A DNA stretch of 64,000 nt, taken from positions 496,001 to 560,000 of the forward strand of contig NZ_CP147250.1 in the NCBI RefSeq assembly GCF_017316305.2, written 5' to 3'. The position numbers were made by a program, and so were the translations under genes. Origin of the DNA: Enterococcus sp. DIV1094. Its GTDB lineage: Bacteria; Bacillota; Bacilli; Lactobacillales; Enterococcaceae. The notes below the pieces were generated by a model that was given only the letters and a program-made list of their open reading frames with translations, was not told where the DNA came from and searched no databases. Shown in pieces: positions 24,951-34,966 of the stretch (position 1 is the first letter of the stretch; each line of letters opens with the position of its first letter).

Positions 24951-26717
24951 CTAATAAGAAAATGTAAAGTCACTGCATCGACCAACGCCACGTGCATTAA
25001 CTAAACGTTTCGTGACATCAATTTCAACTTTATAAAAACCTGTCTCAGTTGGTGTATTCACTTCTGTTGTCATTGAGCAGTTACCGATCACAACTCTTGT
25101 TGTTCCCATTTGTCTCAGACTAAATGCGTGATAATGTCCGCAGAAGTAACCTACAACGACTCCTGGACCTTTTGCGCTCATGTAAAACGTGTACTCACCT
25201 GTAATATTTGAATCGTCAACTGAATCCCAATTTGTAAAATCGATTGTGACATTCCCACCTTGTTTGAAACCGTCAACTAGCATCTGTAGTTGAGTTTTAT
25301 TTGCAACTATCGTTTCTTCATTGTGCAGTGGGAAATGACCTGCAAGCACTACATGATACTTACGATCGAGCTTTTCTAGCCAACGACCAAAATCAACTAA
25401 TTGTTGTTTGTTAAAATTACCTTGTTTTCCAGCCCCGGCTGGACCTTGACCGTAAGCCTCCAACCATTTGCCATTTTCATCGACTTGGGAGCTAAAATCA
25501 TCTGTATTTAATCGGTAAACTGCTACATTCTTTTCAGGAAAAATTATCCCTCCGTAAGCACCTTCAAAGTTCTTAGCTAAATCGGCAGGTGCTAACATAT
25601 TGAACTGTGTTCGATTGCCATTGTGAGGTACACCACCACGATCGTGATTGCCCCAACAGATCATCACCGGTTTACTTTGTAAAAAAGTAGCTGCTCGAGC
25701 GAATCTTTCAACAGTTTTTAGCGTTTTGTATCGGTTGACTACTCCATTACCTGGCACTTCTTGCGTAAAGGTAATACCTGAATCTCGTCCGTCTACATTA
25801 TCTCCACCGTACACCATTACGTCACATTCATTTCCTAATTCTTGGAATTGAGTGATTGCTTTCCAACGACGTGTAGAAACGAATTCTGTGCGTCCGTTGT
25901 CCCACGAATCGCCTGCCGGTGTCGGTACATGTGAATCAGCGTGAATATCAGTAATGAATGCCATGTTAAACTTGCTATCATCAATTGAATTAATGACAGC
26001 TTCCGCATCTCTTGGTTTTACTTCTTCGTAACTGTTGTTTGCTGTATCAAAAAAATTATTTGTCAGTCCATATTGAATCTGACTCGTTTCAACAGCAACA
26101 TCAAACTCATTAAACTCAAATTCATTTAATCGCTCTGCTAAGGTCGCATGATCCCCTTTCGCATCATTCAGTATATTCAGAATCACGCCACCTGGGTCCA
26201 CACTATCTAATAATTCTTTATTATCTTTTATCCACTGTTCCCAGTCGTTTTGCCCACTGGTCATATACTCTCTAAATTTTCGCAATAAATCTTCGAAGGT
26301 CCACACGTAAGCTGAATCTCTAATATCACTTTGTGTAATCCCTGACATCACACGATAATTAAAATCTTGTGTGCTGAACTGTTCGCTCCAAGTTCCGTCA
26401 CCGTTTAGTGATCGGAAGCTAAAATGGGCCGTATTTTCACCGCCCCATTGCCAATCTGGTTCGCTTAATGTATAGATCAATCTCCCTTGACTTGGAGAAA
26501 CTTCTTGCACTCTTTGTTCGACTGGTTGTTTTTCATGAAATTTTGTCGTGTTAATAAAAAATGGAACTAACCCACCAAATGGTTTTAATTCGCCGTTTTC
26601 GACTACTTCGACGACAAATTTCTGCGTCATCGTATCCCCCTGCCTAATACGGATTAGATTGATTCCATTATTAGGTTCGGTTGTTGATAAGATAATTTTA
26701 TGTTGTGTTTGTGTCAT
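24951..26717 (-). CDS. BppU-metallophosphoesterase tail protein
   Basis: A 588-residue fusion. Residues 1-150 are a BppU-type baseplate-attachment domain. From about 240 to the end is a calcineurin-like metallophosphoesterase with all metal-ligand blocks in order: ITDIHADSH, YGGDNVDGR, CWGNHDRGG, LAGHFPLH and FCGHYHAF. A virion-borne phosphoesterase suggests cleavage of phosphodiester-linked surface polymers such as teichoic acid during adsorption (inference). It is in the tail module between the tail-tip lysin and other receptor-binding genes. Confidence 0.85.
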   Translation of the reverse strand: MTQTQHKIILSTTEPNNGINLIRIRQGDTMTQKFVVEVVENGELKPFGGLVPFFINTTKFHEKQPVEQRVQEVSPSQGRLIYTLSEPDWQWGGENTAHFSFRSLNGDGTWSEQFSTQDFNYRVMSGITQSDIRDSAYVWTFEDLLRKFREYMTSGQNDWEQWIKDNKELLDSVDPGGVILNILNDAKGDHATLAERLNEFEFNEFDVAVETSQIQYGLTNNFFDTANNSYEEVKPRDAEAVINSIDDSKFNMAFITDIHADSHVPTPAGDSWDNGRTEFVSTRRWKAITQFQELGNECDVMVYGGDNVDGRDSGITFTQEVPGNGVVNRYKTLKTVERFARAATFLQSKPVMICWGNHDRGGVPHNGNRTQFNMLAPADLAKNFEGAYGGIIFPEKNVAVYRLNTDDFSSQVDENGKWLEAYGQGPAGAGKQGNFNKQQLVDFGRWLEKLDRKYHVVLAGHFPLHNEETIVANKTQLQMLVDGFKQGGNVTIDFTNWDSVDDSNITGEYTFYMSAKGPGVVVGYFCGHYHAFSLRQMGTTRVVIGNCSMTTEVNTPTETGFYKVEIDVTKRLVNARGVGRCSDFTFSY

Positions 26718-26727
26718 ACCCTACCTC

Positions 26728-29547
26728 CTAAAAATTTATATAATTACGGGGATTATGGAACCGAGCGTTTGAAGAAGGATAAAATTCATCCATAAATTGA
26801 AAGTGAAGATGTTCTCCTGTAGATGGACCAGTTGTTCCCATCAATCCTAATTGTTGCCCTTGCGAAACCTTTTGCCCCACAGAAACGTCTACTCTACTTA
26901 AATGAGCGTAACCCGTGTAAATACCATCTGAGTGTCTGATGACTACATAATTACCGTACCAACTAAAATATTCTGCTCCTGCAACAATGACCTCTCCCTC
27001 ACTCGAAGCAAAGATAGGTGTATTCGGATTGTTATTCACCAAGTCAATTCCATTATGAAATTCTTGGGCACCGGTGATAGGACTTGTACGCCATCCAAAT
27101 TCACTAGTCACTTGAACAGGTGCGCTAATTGGCGTAATATATCCAGCTGATTGCGGGATAGATAAATCTTTAAACCGGTTGTACCAATTAGTTGACCAGC
27201 CGACTCTTTCAGGGTGATCATTTAATGGTCGTTCAAAGTTCTTTTCGAACGCTCTTGTTGCGGTAGCGATATCTGTTAGTCCCATAAATTGTGTCCATGT
27301 ATAAGGGTAGGCGTTGGTTGCCATCCATTGGCCATTTGGTGCATGCCACATTAACAATTGAAACTGTGCAGTGATTGTATCAGGATTTTCAGTGATTCCT
27401 GCTTGAGTCATTAAATTAATCATATATACACGACCACTACTTGCCCCTGTACTATCTGTCCACTGCCATACGCCATAACCGAATCCTGGTTTACCATTTC
27501 CTTCATCGGCAGTAGGATTTGCATCAGATTCTCCTTGAGCGTTTCCTAAAAGAGCGGCAGCGGCTTGTTGTGTGAATCCTGCGCCGATTGCCATTGCCCA
27601 AATTTGCCAATAGCGTTTATCACGATCCGAAGTAATTTCTGGTGGGTACTGACCATTCCAACTACCGCCATTTCCACCCCCACTACCACCTCCGCCATTA
27701 CTGTCTATCTTTACACCATTCACATATAATTCTTTTACATCTAATCTACCAGTCACTTGAACTTGATCGATTATCATATCCAGCCTTCTCTGAATCATAA
27801 ATAGTTGATTCATTCCAACGATGATTCCAGTTCCGTTCCTTGCAGATAATCCAATAAATCGGTTGTTTCCTTCAGTTCTTAAAAATATTGAATTCCCTTC
27901 AATTTTTTGTCCTTCTGGAAGAATAAGTTCTGGAAAAGGGTTGCCGATAGTGGACATGCCACCAACTTTCGAACCTTCATAAAAATATTCCATCCCATTT
28001 TTTGTCAACTCCATAATTTTTGCGCCATTGTTGATGGCTTGGATAATGCCATTAGCCATTTTCAATTGATCGCCAGCGCCATTGAACGAAGTTTCAAAGA
28101 TATCTGCCCTAATCTTTCCGGCTTGAATAAAATTGGCGTTAAACACACCAGCAATCGTCCATGCAGTTTTGAATTCATCGGTCCAGAAATCACCTTCGAT
28201 AAAACCAATTCCATCTGAGTTCATAACTAAAAAATGGTCAGATGTATCAATACTTTTACCATTCATAAAAACCATCTGATACGGCTCTCTGCCGTCAGAA
28301 ATACCAGTTTCTTGACCATTCATCAAAAGGATCGAACCACCATTTTTCCCTGCGCCACGCATGATGTCATCTTGAAATTTGCCGATTTCAGTTGATTCGT
28401 AGAAGGTCATCTTATTTGATTCCAGATTAGAAATACTATTCGAAATCTGCGCTGATTGTCTGCGTGCATCTTTGGTTAAATTGTCACCCAACTCAATTGA
28501 AGTCTGGCCAGTTAAACGGTTAATTCTCACTTTGAAGATTCTAGTACGATAGTGATAATTACGATCATGTCTATGAATTGTCACTGTATTTCCAATGACA
28601 TCACTTCCTGTCACCTCAGCTTTAAACTGTGCCAAAGGTCTGGAAGCATCCACCAATGTCTCATAAGTTTTTTGTAATAGCTCTGTTGGATCTTCAATAT
28701 CATCGAAAATCACAACTGTTTCTCGTTTCCTCATTGTTCCATTAGGTTGCGGTATACCAAATTTTGCTGTTGCTTCCGGATCTTCAATCCAATTTTCTCC
28801 TAACGGTTTGTCTAAAGGTGCGCCATTTGATTTTTTCCATTCTATGTCCGCAAATTCGATTCTTCGACCATAACCATCGCCGACTTCTTCACCACGTCCT
28901 CTGCCAATAATAGAAGTCGCAATTGAGCTTCTGTCAACTTCTTTTACAACAGAGAGTGCTTTACTTCCATAAGTAAACCGCATATTCGAATGCTTACCTA
29001 TTTGCTTATACACTTCAATCCATTTATCTTTAATTCCGTCTGAGCTTAGAGAACAACGAAAAGAAAACTCCATACCGAATGTTTGTAGTTCTTTCAAAGC
29101 CTCTCGCACAGAAACGTAGTAAAAATTGGTTGTAATTGCTGGTAATGTGGGGGCTACATATTCAACACGCCAATTATTATCAGTAAATTCGATTAACCGA
29201 TTTAGCAACAAGGATACTGGCTGTCCACTTGGCCTAATATCTCTGATAATATAGCCATCTAGCTCATCAGGCGCAAACCCAATCCCCGTGAATTCCAACA
29301 TTTCCTTCGGATCATTTGTTTTAATTATTCGATACAACGAAAATGACGATTCGCTTTCACGAACCGCCATAAAACGAGCATCTTCAATTTCTTTATCGTA
29401 AGCCACTGTTACATATAGAATATCTTTCATTAGCTCACTTTGATCCTTCGTTATTTCCTTTTCTTGAGTGACTTCAATTAGTTTATTTTTGTTTTTTCTT
29501 TTAATCATTTTTTGTAGATGATCAAAAAAATAGACTGTTTCGCTCAA
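26728..29547 (-). CDS. Tail-tip protein with lysozyme-like and M23 peptidase domains
   Basis: A 939-residue tail-associated lysin (Tal). The N-terminal half (to about 390) is a prophage-tail endopeptidase/baseplate hub domain. After a Gly/Ser linker near 620 comes a phage_tail_lyso domain (about 635-785, with GNAQGESDANPT containing the catalytic Glu). A C-terminal M23 LytM-type peptidase (about 812-939) has HNGIDL and GEHLHFQF zinc motifs. It opens a hole in peptidoglycan for DNA injection by cutting both glycan and peptide. It starts 4 bases inside the end of the Dit gene. Confidence 0.9.
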   Translation of the reverse strand: MSETVYFFDHLQKMIKRKNKNKLIEVTQEKEITKDQSELMKDILYVTVAYDKEIEDARFMAVRESESSFSLYRIIKTNDPKEMLEFTGIGFAPDELDGYIIRDIRPSGQPVSLLLNRLIEFTDNNWRVEYVAPTLPAITTNFYYVSVREALKELQTFGMEFSFRCSLSSDGIKDKWIEVYKQIGKHSNMRFTYGSKALSVVKEVDRSSIATSIIGRGRGEEVGDGYGRRIEFADIEWKKSNGAPLDKPLGENWIEDPEATAKFGIPQPNGTMRKRETVVIFDDIEDPTELLQKTYETLVDASRPLAQFKAEVTGSDVIGNTVTIHRHDRNYHYRTRIFKVRINRLTGQTSIELGDNLTKDARRQSAQISNSISNLESNKMTFYESTEIGKFQDDIMRGAGKNGGSILLMNGQETGISDGREPYQMVFMNGKSIDTSDHFLVMNSDGIGFIEGDFWTDEFKTAWTIAGVFNANFIQAGKIRADIFETSFNGAGDQLKMANGIIQAINNGAKIMELTKNGMEYFYEGSKVGGMSTIGNPFPELILPEGQKIEGNSIFLRTEGNNRFIGLSARNGTGIIVGMNQLFMIQRRLDMIIDQVQVTGRLDVKELYVNGVKIDSNGGGGSGGGNGGSWNGQYPPEITSDRDKRYWQIWAMAIGAGFTQQAAAALLGNAQGESDANPTADEGNGKPGFGYGVWQWTDSTGASSGRVYMINLMTQAGITENPDTITAQFQLLMWHAPNGQWMATNAYPYTWTQFMGLTDIATATRAFEKNFERPLNDHPERVGWSTNWYNRFKDLSIPQSAGYITPISAPVQVTSEFGWRTSPITGAQEFHNGIDLVNNNPNTPIFASSEGEVIVAGAEYFSWYGNYVVIRHSDGIYTGYAHLSRVDVSVGQKVSQGQQLGLMGTTGPSTGEHLHFQFMDEFYPSSNARFHNPRNYINF

Positions 29548-30332
29548 ATTGTCGCCCCCCTGTAAAAAACACTAAGTTTTCCATTGTTGCAGACAACTTT
29601 TTGACCTTGTCGCAAAATAAAATTCTCAAAATCAGATTCTAAATCAATGACAGATGTCCAGTCTTCATCGTTAACCATTAGTTTTTCATCCACAAAATCA
29701 AATACTAATTGATCTCCTGGTTTTATCGCTGCATTATTCACACTAATTGTTTGTTCCCCATTTGTAACTCTTATAGCATTACTCTTTTCTAAAGTAACCT
29801 TTATCTTGGTTGGAGTTATTGGAAATCGCATCGTATTTCCAATATAACCATCCGTTACAACTTCTCGTGTGTACTTTAACGGATCTGCGCAATAGATGGT
29901 AAAAGTAGATATAATGGAATTAGAATCACCTGCAACTTTATCTGCCGTTGCGTAACGACCATAGTAGTAATAATCACTTTCATCTCGAAATCTGATCTCT
30001 ACATCCTCTGTTCGATACAAAAAATTCAATAAATCTTTGAATTTGAATTGAAGCTTTTCTGGATTGTTATCTTCTAACCTATACGTAACAGAGATTGTCC
30101 TAGACGGTAATGATTGATTCGTTATAAATGAGCCAATTTGGATCCCTTGTTGCTCAATTTCCAGAGACAACATCTCTCTCCCTTCAACCTTCAACGTTTG
30201 ATACCCTTCCACAAGATCTTCTAAGTACATTCCGTCATACATCATTGCAGAGGTAGGAAGGAAGCGGTTAGGATTCTCTCGGTTAATCGTTGTATCATTA
30301 AATCCATACATCTTATTCTCCCATTTCTCCAT
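29544..30332 (-). CDS. Distal tail protein (Dit)
   Basis: A 262-residue Sipho_tail family protein. It forms the hexameric ring at the tail end to which hub and receptor-binding proteins attach. Its position between tape measure and Tal is diagnostic. N-terminal galectin-like beta sandwich is suggested by VTYRLEDNNPEKLQFKFKDL near 88. The stop overlaps the Tal start by 4 bases, indicating translational coupling. Confidence 0.8.
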   Translation of the reverse strand: MEKWENKMYGFNDTTINRENPNRFLPTSAMMYDGMYLEDLVEGYQTLKVEGREMLSLEIEQQGIQIGSFITNQSLPSRTISVTYRLEDNNPEKLQFKFKDLLNFLYRTEDVEIRFRDESDYYYYGRYATADKVAGDSNSIISTFTIYCADPLKYTREVVTDGYIGNTMRFPITPTKIKVTLEKSNAIRVTNGEQTISVNNAAIKPGDQLVFDFVDEKLMVNDEDWTSVIDLESDFENFILRQGQKVVCNNGKLSVFYRGATI

Positions 30333-30341
30333 ATTTCCCTC

Positions 30342-33335
30342 CTAAAATTCTAAATTAAGTTCTGCACCTTCGCCCATCGCTTGCGCGATATCATCGATAA
30401 GCAGACGGAATGATTGTTTACCTAAATTAACATTAAATATCGCCGGTTTAGTTGAACCACCCATATTCACATTATGTTCGACCTGAGTAGAAATACTGCT
30501 ATTGGCTTTTTGCAGGTTGGAAGCTAAATCAATCTCCGGTGAATTATCAAAAGTATCCGTAATAATACTAGCCATACTTTCAACAGTACTTTGAACTTCA
30601 TCAAATCCCGATGTGAGACCTTTGTTTAAACCTTCCATAATCGCATTACCCGCCGGAATCAAAAGTTTTCTATCATACTGTATCGGTCCTTTGTTTTCAC
30701 GAATCCAATCACCAATTCCACCGACAAAATCTTGAACTGCTTTCCAAGCATTCTGTAGCCCTTCTAGAAAGCTATCCATGATTGCTTTTCCAGCTTCCCA
30801 CAGATTAATTTCCTTAAGCGTGTCAAACAATCCAGTAACTTTTTTAACGGTATCGTTAACAGCATTTACAAGTCTATCCCAGATTTCTTGGACACCATTG
30901 ACCATACGATTAAATATGTTGATGGTCCCTTGTTTTAGATTTTCCCAACCTTGGACAACGCCATCCTTTGTCTGCGTCACTAAGTTACTTATCCACTCTT
31001 TAAAAGCATTCCAAATATTTTTTGATCCTTCGACTGTATTATTGAATAAATCAATCGTACCTTGTTTTAATCCTGTCCAACTATCAATAATCGTTTGGAC
31101 GATGGTATCAATCGTTTCAAAGAACCATGTTTTTAGATTTGTCCAGATCTCAATTGCACTATTTTTAGTGTCTTCCCATGTTTGAACAATCGATTGCTTC
31201 AGCCCTGTCCACATTTGTACGGCATTGTCTTTTATGGTTATCCATAAATTAGCGAAGAATGACTTCACTTGATTCCAGATAATATTTGCTTGATTATAAA
31301 CCTCAGTCCAGATGTTAATCACCGATTGTTTGAATCCATCCCACAATAGTAATACACTATTTATGATGGTCCCGATATATACGGTGAATATATTTTTTAT
31401 CGACAACCAAATATTTTGTACCGATTCGACCAGTGTTCCCCATATCATGTCTAAGTCATCTTTCATTTGCTGAAAGTCGCCAGTAATTAAGTTGATAATG
31501 AAAAGCAATGGCGCAGCAATCAATGCTTTGATAATTTCAAAAGCATTTAAGATAATATTTTTCACTTCGGCAAAAATTGATTTTACTGCATCGATGATAT
31601 TAGAAAATACCTTAGAAAAGTTTGAGACAAAAGGCCCTATATATTTCAATATAAAATCAAGTGAGCTTTTAATTTGATCAGCTATTGCTTTCCAAATACT
31701 TGATGCTGTATTTTTCAAGTTATCCCATTGTTTATTGACGCTGGAAATCATCCCATCAACTATATTTAAGGTGCTTTGCTTTATGTTTTCCCATGCTTCA
31801 GACGCCGATTGAGTAATATCTGACCATAAATTGGTGAAAAAGGAAGTTAGCTCACTCCATTTTTCTCGGACAAAACTCGCAGCGTTTTCCGGTGCTTTTT
31901 GTATAGTTGTCCATGCTTTATCTGAAATATCCTTAATCCCATTCCATAGATCACTAAACCATTCAGTCGTCCCGTTCCAAGCTTGTTTGAACCATTCTGA
32001 AATGCCAACCCAAATATTTTTAATCCCTTCTACAGAGGCGTGAACTATCTCCTGAATACTTTCCCATAGATCAATCCAAAAATCTCGAAACGCTTCACTT
32101 GTATTCCAAAAATAAATAAATGCGGCTACTAATCCTACAACTGCTGCAATGACAACTGCAAACAGATTTAAGCTCATAACTGCATTTAAAATTGCTTGAC
32201 CTGCCGCTGCTAGTTTGCTTGCATTGGCCATGTTTCCCAACGCAAATGAGAGTAACTTTACATCGTTACCTACAGCAAAAGCAACCTTTAGAACTGTCAT
32301 AGCTTTTGATAGACTAGTAACTAAACTTACTATTGATATAGCAGTTTTATAAGCTACAAAAGCTGCTGTGACCGAAATAATTACGGGAGTAAGGGGTTTG
32401 AGGATATTGGTTAGCTGTTTTATAACTTCTATAACCGGTGGAATGGCTTCCCTAATGGCTATAAACGCATTAGTTATTATTGGTTTTGCTTTGTCTATTG
32501 TAGCGGCAATAGCATTGAAGTCCTCGCTTCCACCTAACAACAGGTTGATTTCTTCTAAAATACCAGCGATTCCGTTTTTTACCGCTGTTTTCAAGTTTTC
32601 AATTGAAGTCGCAACACCTTTTGAATTAGCTTTAGCCAACTCAGCACCTTCGGTCCCGATGCCGTACATTTCGATCATTTTATCGTTAAATTGATCAAAA
32701 GTTATCGTTCCTTCTTTCAACGCATCATACAAATCATTTTTCGCAGCCGCACCAGTCATGCCAAAACTTTTCGCTACTTCTCCCAATGAAAGACCCATAG
32801 TATCAGTAAGGGAATTCCAAGATGTCATATCGACCTTTCCTTTAGCCAACATTTGAGTATACTGAGTTAATCCTCTGCTTGCCTCTGCAGAGCTTGCCCC
32901 GCTAGCTAAAAACGCATTGTTCAAAGCAACTGCTGACTCAGTACCTTTATCTAAATCACCAGTAGTCATCGTTAGGCTTTGAGCGTTTTTTACAATGTCG
33001 TCTAGAGTTGTTGGTAATCCATCAATACCTTCTGTTAGTTTAGACATCGAACGGTCGACTTCATCTGTTGAATAACCGAGTTGGCGCATCACATTAGGAT
33101 ATCGCTTTAATGTATCAAAACGATTAATAGCTCCATCTAATGAATTTGTGACAACACCTATTGCCGAATCAACCAACTTAAAAACCCCGACACCTTTTGC
33201 GATGTCGAGGATAGAAGTGTTTGTTTTTTTGGTGTTATCGTTAAGGCCGCCCATTGAGTTATCTGCGTCCTTCATTGTAGATGTGAAATTTTTATCGACT
33301 GCCGAGAGAATTGCTTCGACTGTAAATGATTCCAT
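30342..33335 (-). CDS. Tape measure protein
   Basis: A 997-residue protein. Residues 1-260 carry a TP901-type tape-measure core (conserved GLTQYTQMLAKGKVDM, SWNSLTDTMGLSLGEVAKSFG), a hydrophobic part follows near 300-410, and residues 410-860 contain imperfect Trp-centred repeats (variants of IWNxxKxW). It sets tail length and is ejected during DNA delivery. The long membrane-like segment near 380-405 is typical. The length predicts a tail of roughly 140-150 nm by the usual proportion (inference). Confidence 0.9.
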   Translation of the reverse strand: MESFTVEAILSAVDKNFTSTMKDADNSMGGLNDNTKKTNTSILDIAKGVGVFKLVDSAIGVVTNSLDGAINRFDTLKRYPNVMRQLGYSTDEVDRSMSKLTEGIDGLPTTLDDIVKNAQSLTMTTGDLDKGTESAVALNNAFLASGASSAEASRGLTQYTQMLAKGKVDMTSWNSLTDTMGLSLGEVAKSFGMTGAAAKNDLYDALKEGTITFDQFNDKMIEMYGIGTEGAELAKANSKGVATSIENLKTAVKNGIAGILEEINLLLGGSEDFNAIAATIDKAKPIITNAFIAIREAIPPVIEVIKQLTNILKPLTPVIISVTAAFVAYKTAISIVSLVTSLSKAMTVLKVAFAVGNDVKLLSFALGNMANASKLAAAGQAILNAVMSLNLFAVVIAAVVGLVAAFIYFWNTSEAFRDFWIDLWESIQEIVHASVEGIKNIWVGISEWFKQAWNGTTEWFSDLWNGIKDISDKAWTTIQKAPENAASFVREKWSELTSFFTNLWSDITQSASEAWENIKQSTLNIVDGMISSVNKQWDNLKNTASSIWKAIADQIKSSLDFILKYIGPFVSNFSKVFSNIIDAVKSIFAEVKNIILNAFEIIKALIAAPLLFIINLITGDFQQMKDDLDMIWGTLVESVQNIWLSIKNIFTVYIGTIINSVLLLWDGFKQSVINIWTEVYNQANIIWNQVKSFFANLWITIKDNAVQMWTGLKQSIVQTWEDTKNSAIEIWTNLKTWFFETIDTIVQTIIDSWTGLKQGTIDLFNNTVEGSKNIWNAFKEWISNLVTQTKDGVVQGWENLKQGTINIFNRMVNGVQEIWDRLVNAVNDTVKKVTGLFDTLKEINLWEAGKAIMDSFLEGLQNAWKAVQDFVGGIGDWIRENKGPIQYDRKLLIPAGNAIMEGLNKGLTSGFDEVQSTVESMASIITDTFDNSPEIDLASNLQKANSSISTQVEHNVNMGGSTKPAIFNVNLGKQSFRLLIDDIAQAMGEGAELNLEF

Positions 33336-33351
33336 AGTTTTCCTCCTTTCC

Positions 33352-34010
33352 TCAGGAGTTTACAAATCTAGGTGTTTTTTCATCCTTGCCCAAGATTTTG
33401 TTTTCAAGTTTTTCTTTGTTAAAGAATTTTTCGAAGGTATCAAATAAAGGAACCTCGTATTTACCACGTTTTTTAGTAGCTTTGACTTGCCTATTCGCCC
33501 ATGCTTGGTAATGTATAAGCTCTTGTTCATCTAACCTCTTAAGACGATAGGCAATAATCCTTGTTTCATATTCCGCTATTGTCATTCGATCGATGTCTAG
33601 AAAGTTATAAATCCCAAGATAACGTAGACAATTTATTTGGACAGTTGTGTAAAAATCTTCTTCTATTTGCTGTTTTTGATTTTGTTTTCGAACGTTGTTG
33701 TCTTTTTCTTTGTAAATTCCGACTTTTTTAGTTCATCAAGAACTAGATCGAATAATTTTTCTGAGCCCATTTCACCAACCAAGGCAATCAATTCTTTTTC
33801 AGCAACTCGTGGTGACTCTGTTGCGTTTGCTACTTTTAATATTTCAATCAGAGTTTCGATTTCCTCATTAAAGAAATTGATTAAAGTAGAATCTAGCCCC
33901 AGCTTCATTGTCATACCTTGCTCTACCACTGAATATCTACGGTTCATTTCTTGGATAAAACCAAATCCAAAAATAAACTTGTATTCTTTTCCGTTAATCG
34001 TTAATTCCAT
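33352..34010 (-). CDS. Tail assembly chaperone, -1 frameshift product (gpGT-like)
   Basis: The downstream frame (33352-33723) has no start of its own that fits: it is open far upstream and reads sensibly back to a slippery heptamer. If ribosomes slip -1 on A AAA AAG (33723-33729) in the upstream gene, a 219-residue fusion results (96 residues of the first frame, then 123). The fused tail (containing QQIEEDFYTTVQINCLRYLG) is a chaperone domain that binds the tape measure. An ATG at 33585 is probably not used. This is the classical arrangement between major tail protein and tape measure genes. Confidence 0.8.
33663..34010 (-). CDS. Tail assembly chaperone, unshifted product (gpG-like)
   Basis: A 115-residue acidic protein (MELTINGKEYKFIFGFGF at the start) of the tail-chaperone family, lying between the major tail protein and tape-measure genes. 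Most ribosomes make this short form. Near its end the slippery site A AAA AAG (33723-33729) allows a minority product extended in the -1 frame. Confidence 0.8.
   Translation of the reverse strand: MELTINGKEYKFIFGFGFIQEMNRRYSVVEQGMTMKLGLDSTLINFFNEEIETLIEILKVANATESPRVAEKELIALVGEMGSEKLFDLVLDELKKSEFTKKKTTTFENKIKNSK
33723..33729 (-). promoter_or_regulatory. Programmed -1 frameshift site
   Basis: AAAAAAG in the register A AAA AAG, with AAA and AAG as zero-frame codons 95 and 96. The -1 frame is open from here to 33352. Confidence 0.75.
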
Positions 34011-34052
34011 TTATTCATCCTCCTAAAAATAAAAGCACTCAATTAAGAGTGC

Positions 34053-34559
34053 CTAGCCTTCTGGTGTTTGTTTTTTTGTGTCTGTAAATGCATATTGCAC
34101 TGCATTTTGTTGTTCTGTAGTGAGTGTTGCGTATCCATCTTGATGGACCATTTGAACAGCGTATTCGATACTTACTTCAACATTGTCTTCAGCGGCTGCC
34201 GATTCTTCATAATTCGAAATAAATACTTGGAAGTATTTAGCTGCGAATTTACCTGTGTCCCCTTTTTGAGGATCTAATTTATCAATAGCCCAAACTTCAA
34301 CTTCTTTATTTTGCATAAAAGCGTCATAAAGCATCTTGATTGTTTTGCTATCTCGTTCATATAAAGCAGTCGAACTAAAAGCATATTCGATTGCTCCAAT
34401 ATTTTGCGCAGTTCCATCTTTTGTTTCCGTTGCATCAGTACTTCGAGACATTCCAAGTGTATGTTCAGTTTGATATGTTACGATTTTTGCATCTTCTTCT
34501 GATTGCTTATCCAAAAGTCGATACAAAAGGACAACATCAATTCCTTTTTTTAGCGCCAT
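34053..34559 (-). CDS. Major tail protein (TP901-1 type)
   Basis: A 168-residue tail-tube protein, the building block of the tail. Features of the family include the opening ALKKGIDVVLLYRLLD and the central ETKDGTAQNIGAIEYAFSS. No C-terminal Ig-like extension is present, so it is the short form. It lies immediately upstream of the frameshifted chaperone gene. Confidence 0.85.
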   Translation of the reverse strand: MALKKGIDVVLLYRLLDKQSEEDAKIVTYQTEHTLGMSRSTDATETKDGTAQNIGAIEYAFSSTALYERDSKTIKMLYDAFMQNKEVEVWAIDKLDPQKGDTGKFAAKYFQVFISNYEESAAAEDNVEVSIEYAVQMVHQDGYATLTTEQQNAVQYAFTDTKKQTPEG

Positions 34560-34958
34560 TTAAATTCCTCCTGTTTGCTTAAATTCAAGCGATAATCTTG
34601 CTCTTTTAAGCGGTGTATTTGTCGAAACATCATCCAAAATGCGAATTCCGCTTGTTTGAATGTTTAAGGCCCAAGAATAGCCGTCAGTTTCTTTTATTTG
34701 CATAGCAGCATTAAAAATATTAGCTCCCATGTCTGATATTTCTTTCCTCTTCTTTTGTAAACCCCAAACTGAAATTACAAGGGTTACATTGCCGAATATA
34801 TTCGTTTTATTGATTTCATGGTCTGTATCTGTTCCCTCAAACTCAACAAATGGATAACCCACTTCATTCACAGGTTTAAAGTCGTAGGCTTGATATCCCA
34901 AACTTGTTACTCTCTTGAACATTTCATCAAAAATATACTGGTCTCTTGTTTTAATCAT
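34560..34958 (-). CDS. Tail terminator-like protein
   Basis: A 132-residue protein one base from the major tail gene, in the position of tail terminator/minor capsid protein. The content ([19 protein letters not shown]) fits the gpU/YqbN-like fold used to cap the tail tube, but similarity is weak. Role inferred from order. Confidence 0.65.
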   Translation of the reverse strand: MIKTRDQYIFDEMFKRVTSLGYQAYDFKPVNEVGYPFVEFEGTDTDHEINKTNIFGNVTLVISVWGLQKKRKEISDMGANIFNAAMQIKETDGYSWALNIQTSGIRILDDVSTNTPLKRARLSLEFKQTGGI

Positions 34959-34966
34959 TATTACCC

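Noticed and set aside
33352-33585. Independent 77-residue protein starting at ATG 33585
   Set aside because: The frame is open and coherent far upstream to a slippery site, and no ribosome binding site precedes the ATG; it is the frameshift extension.
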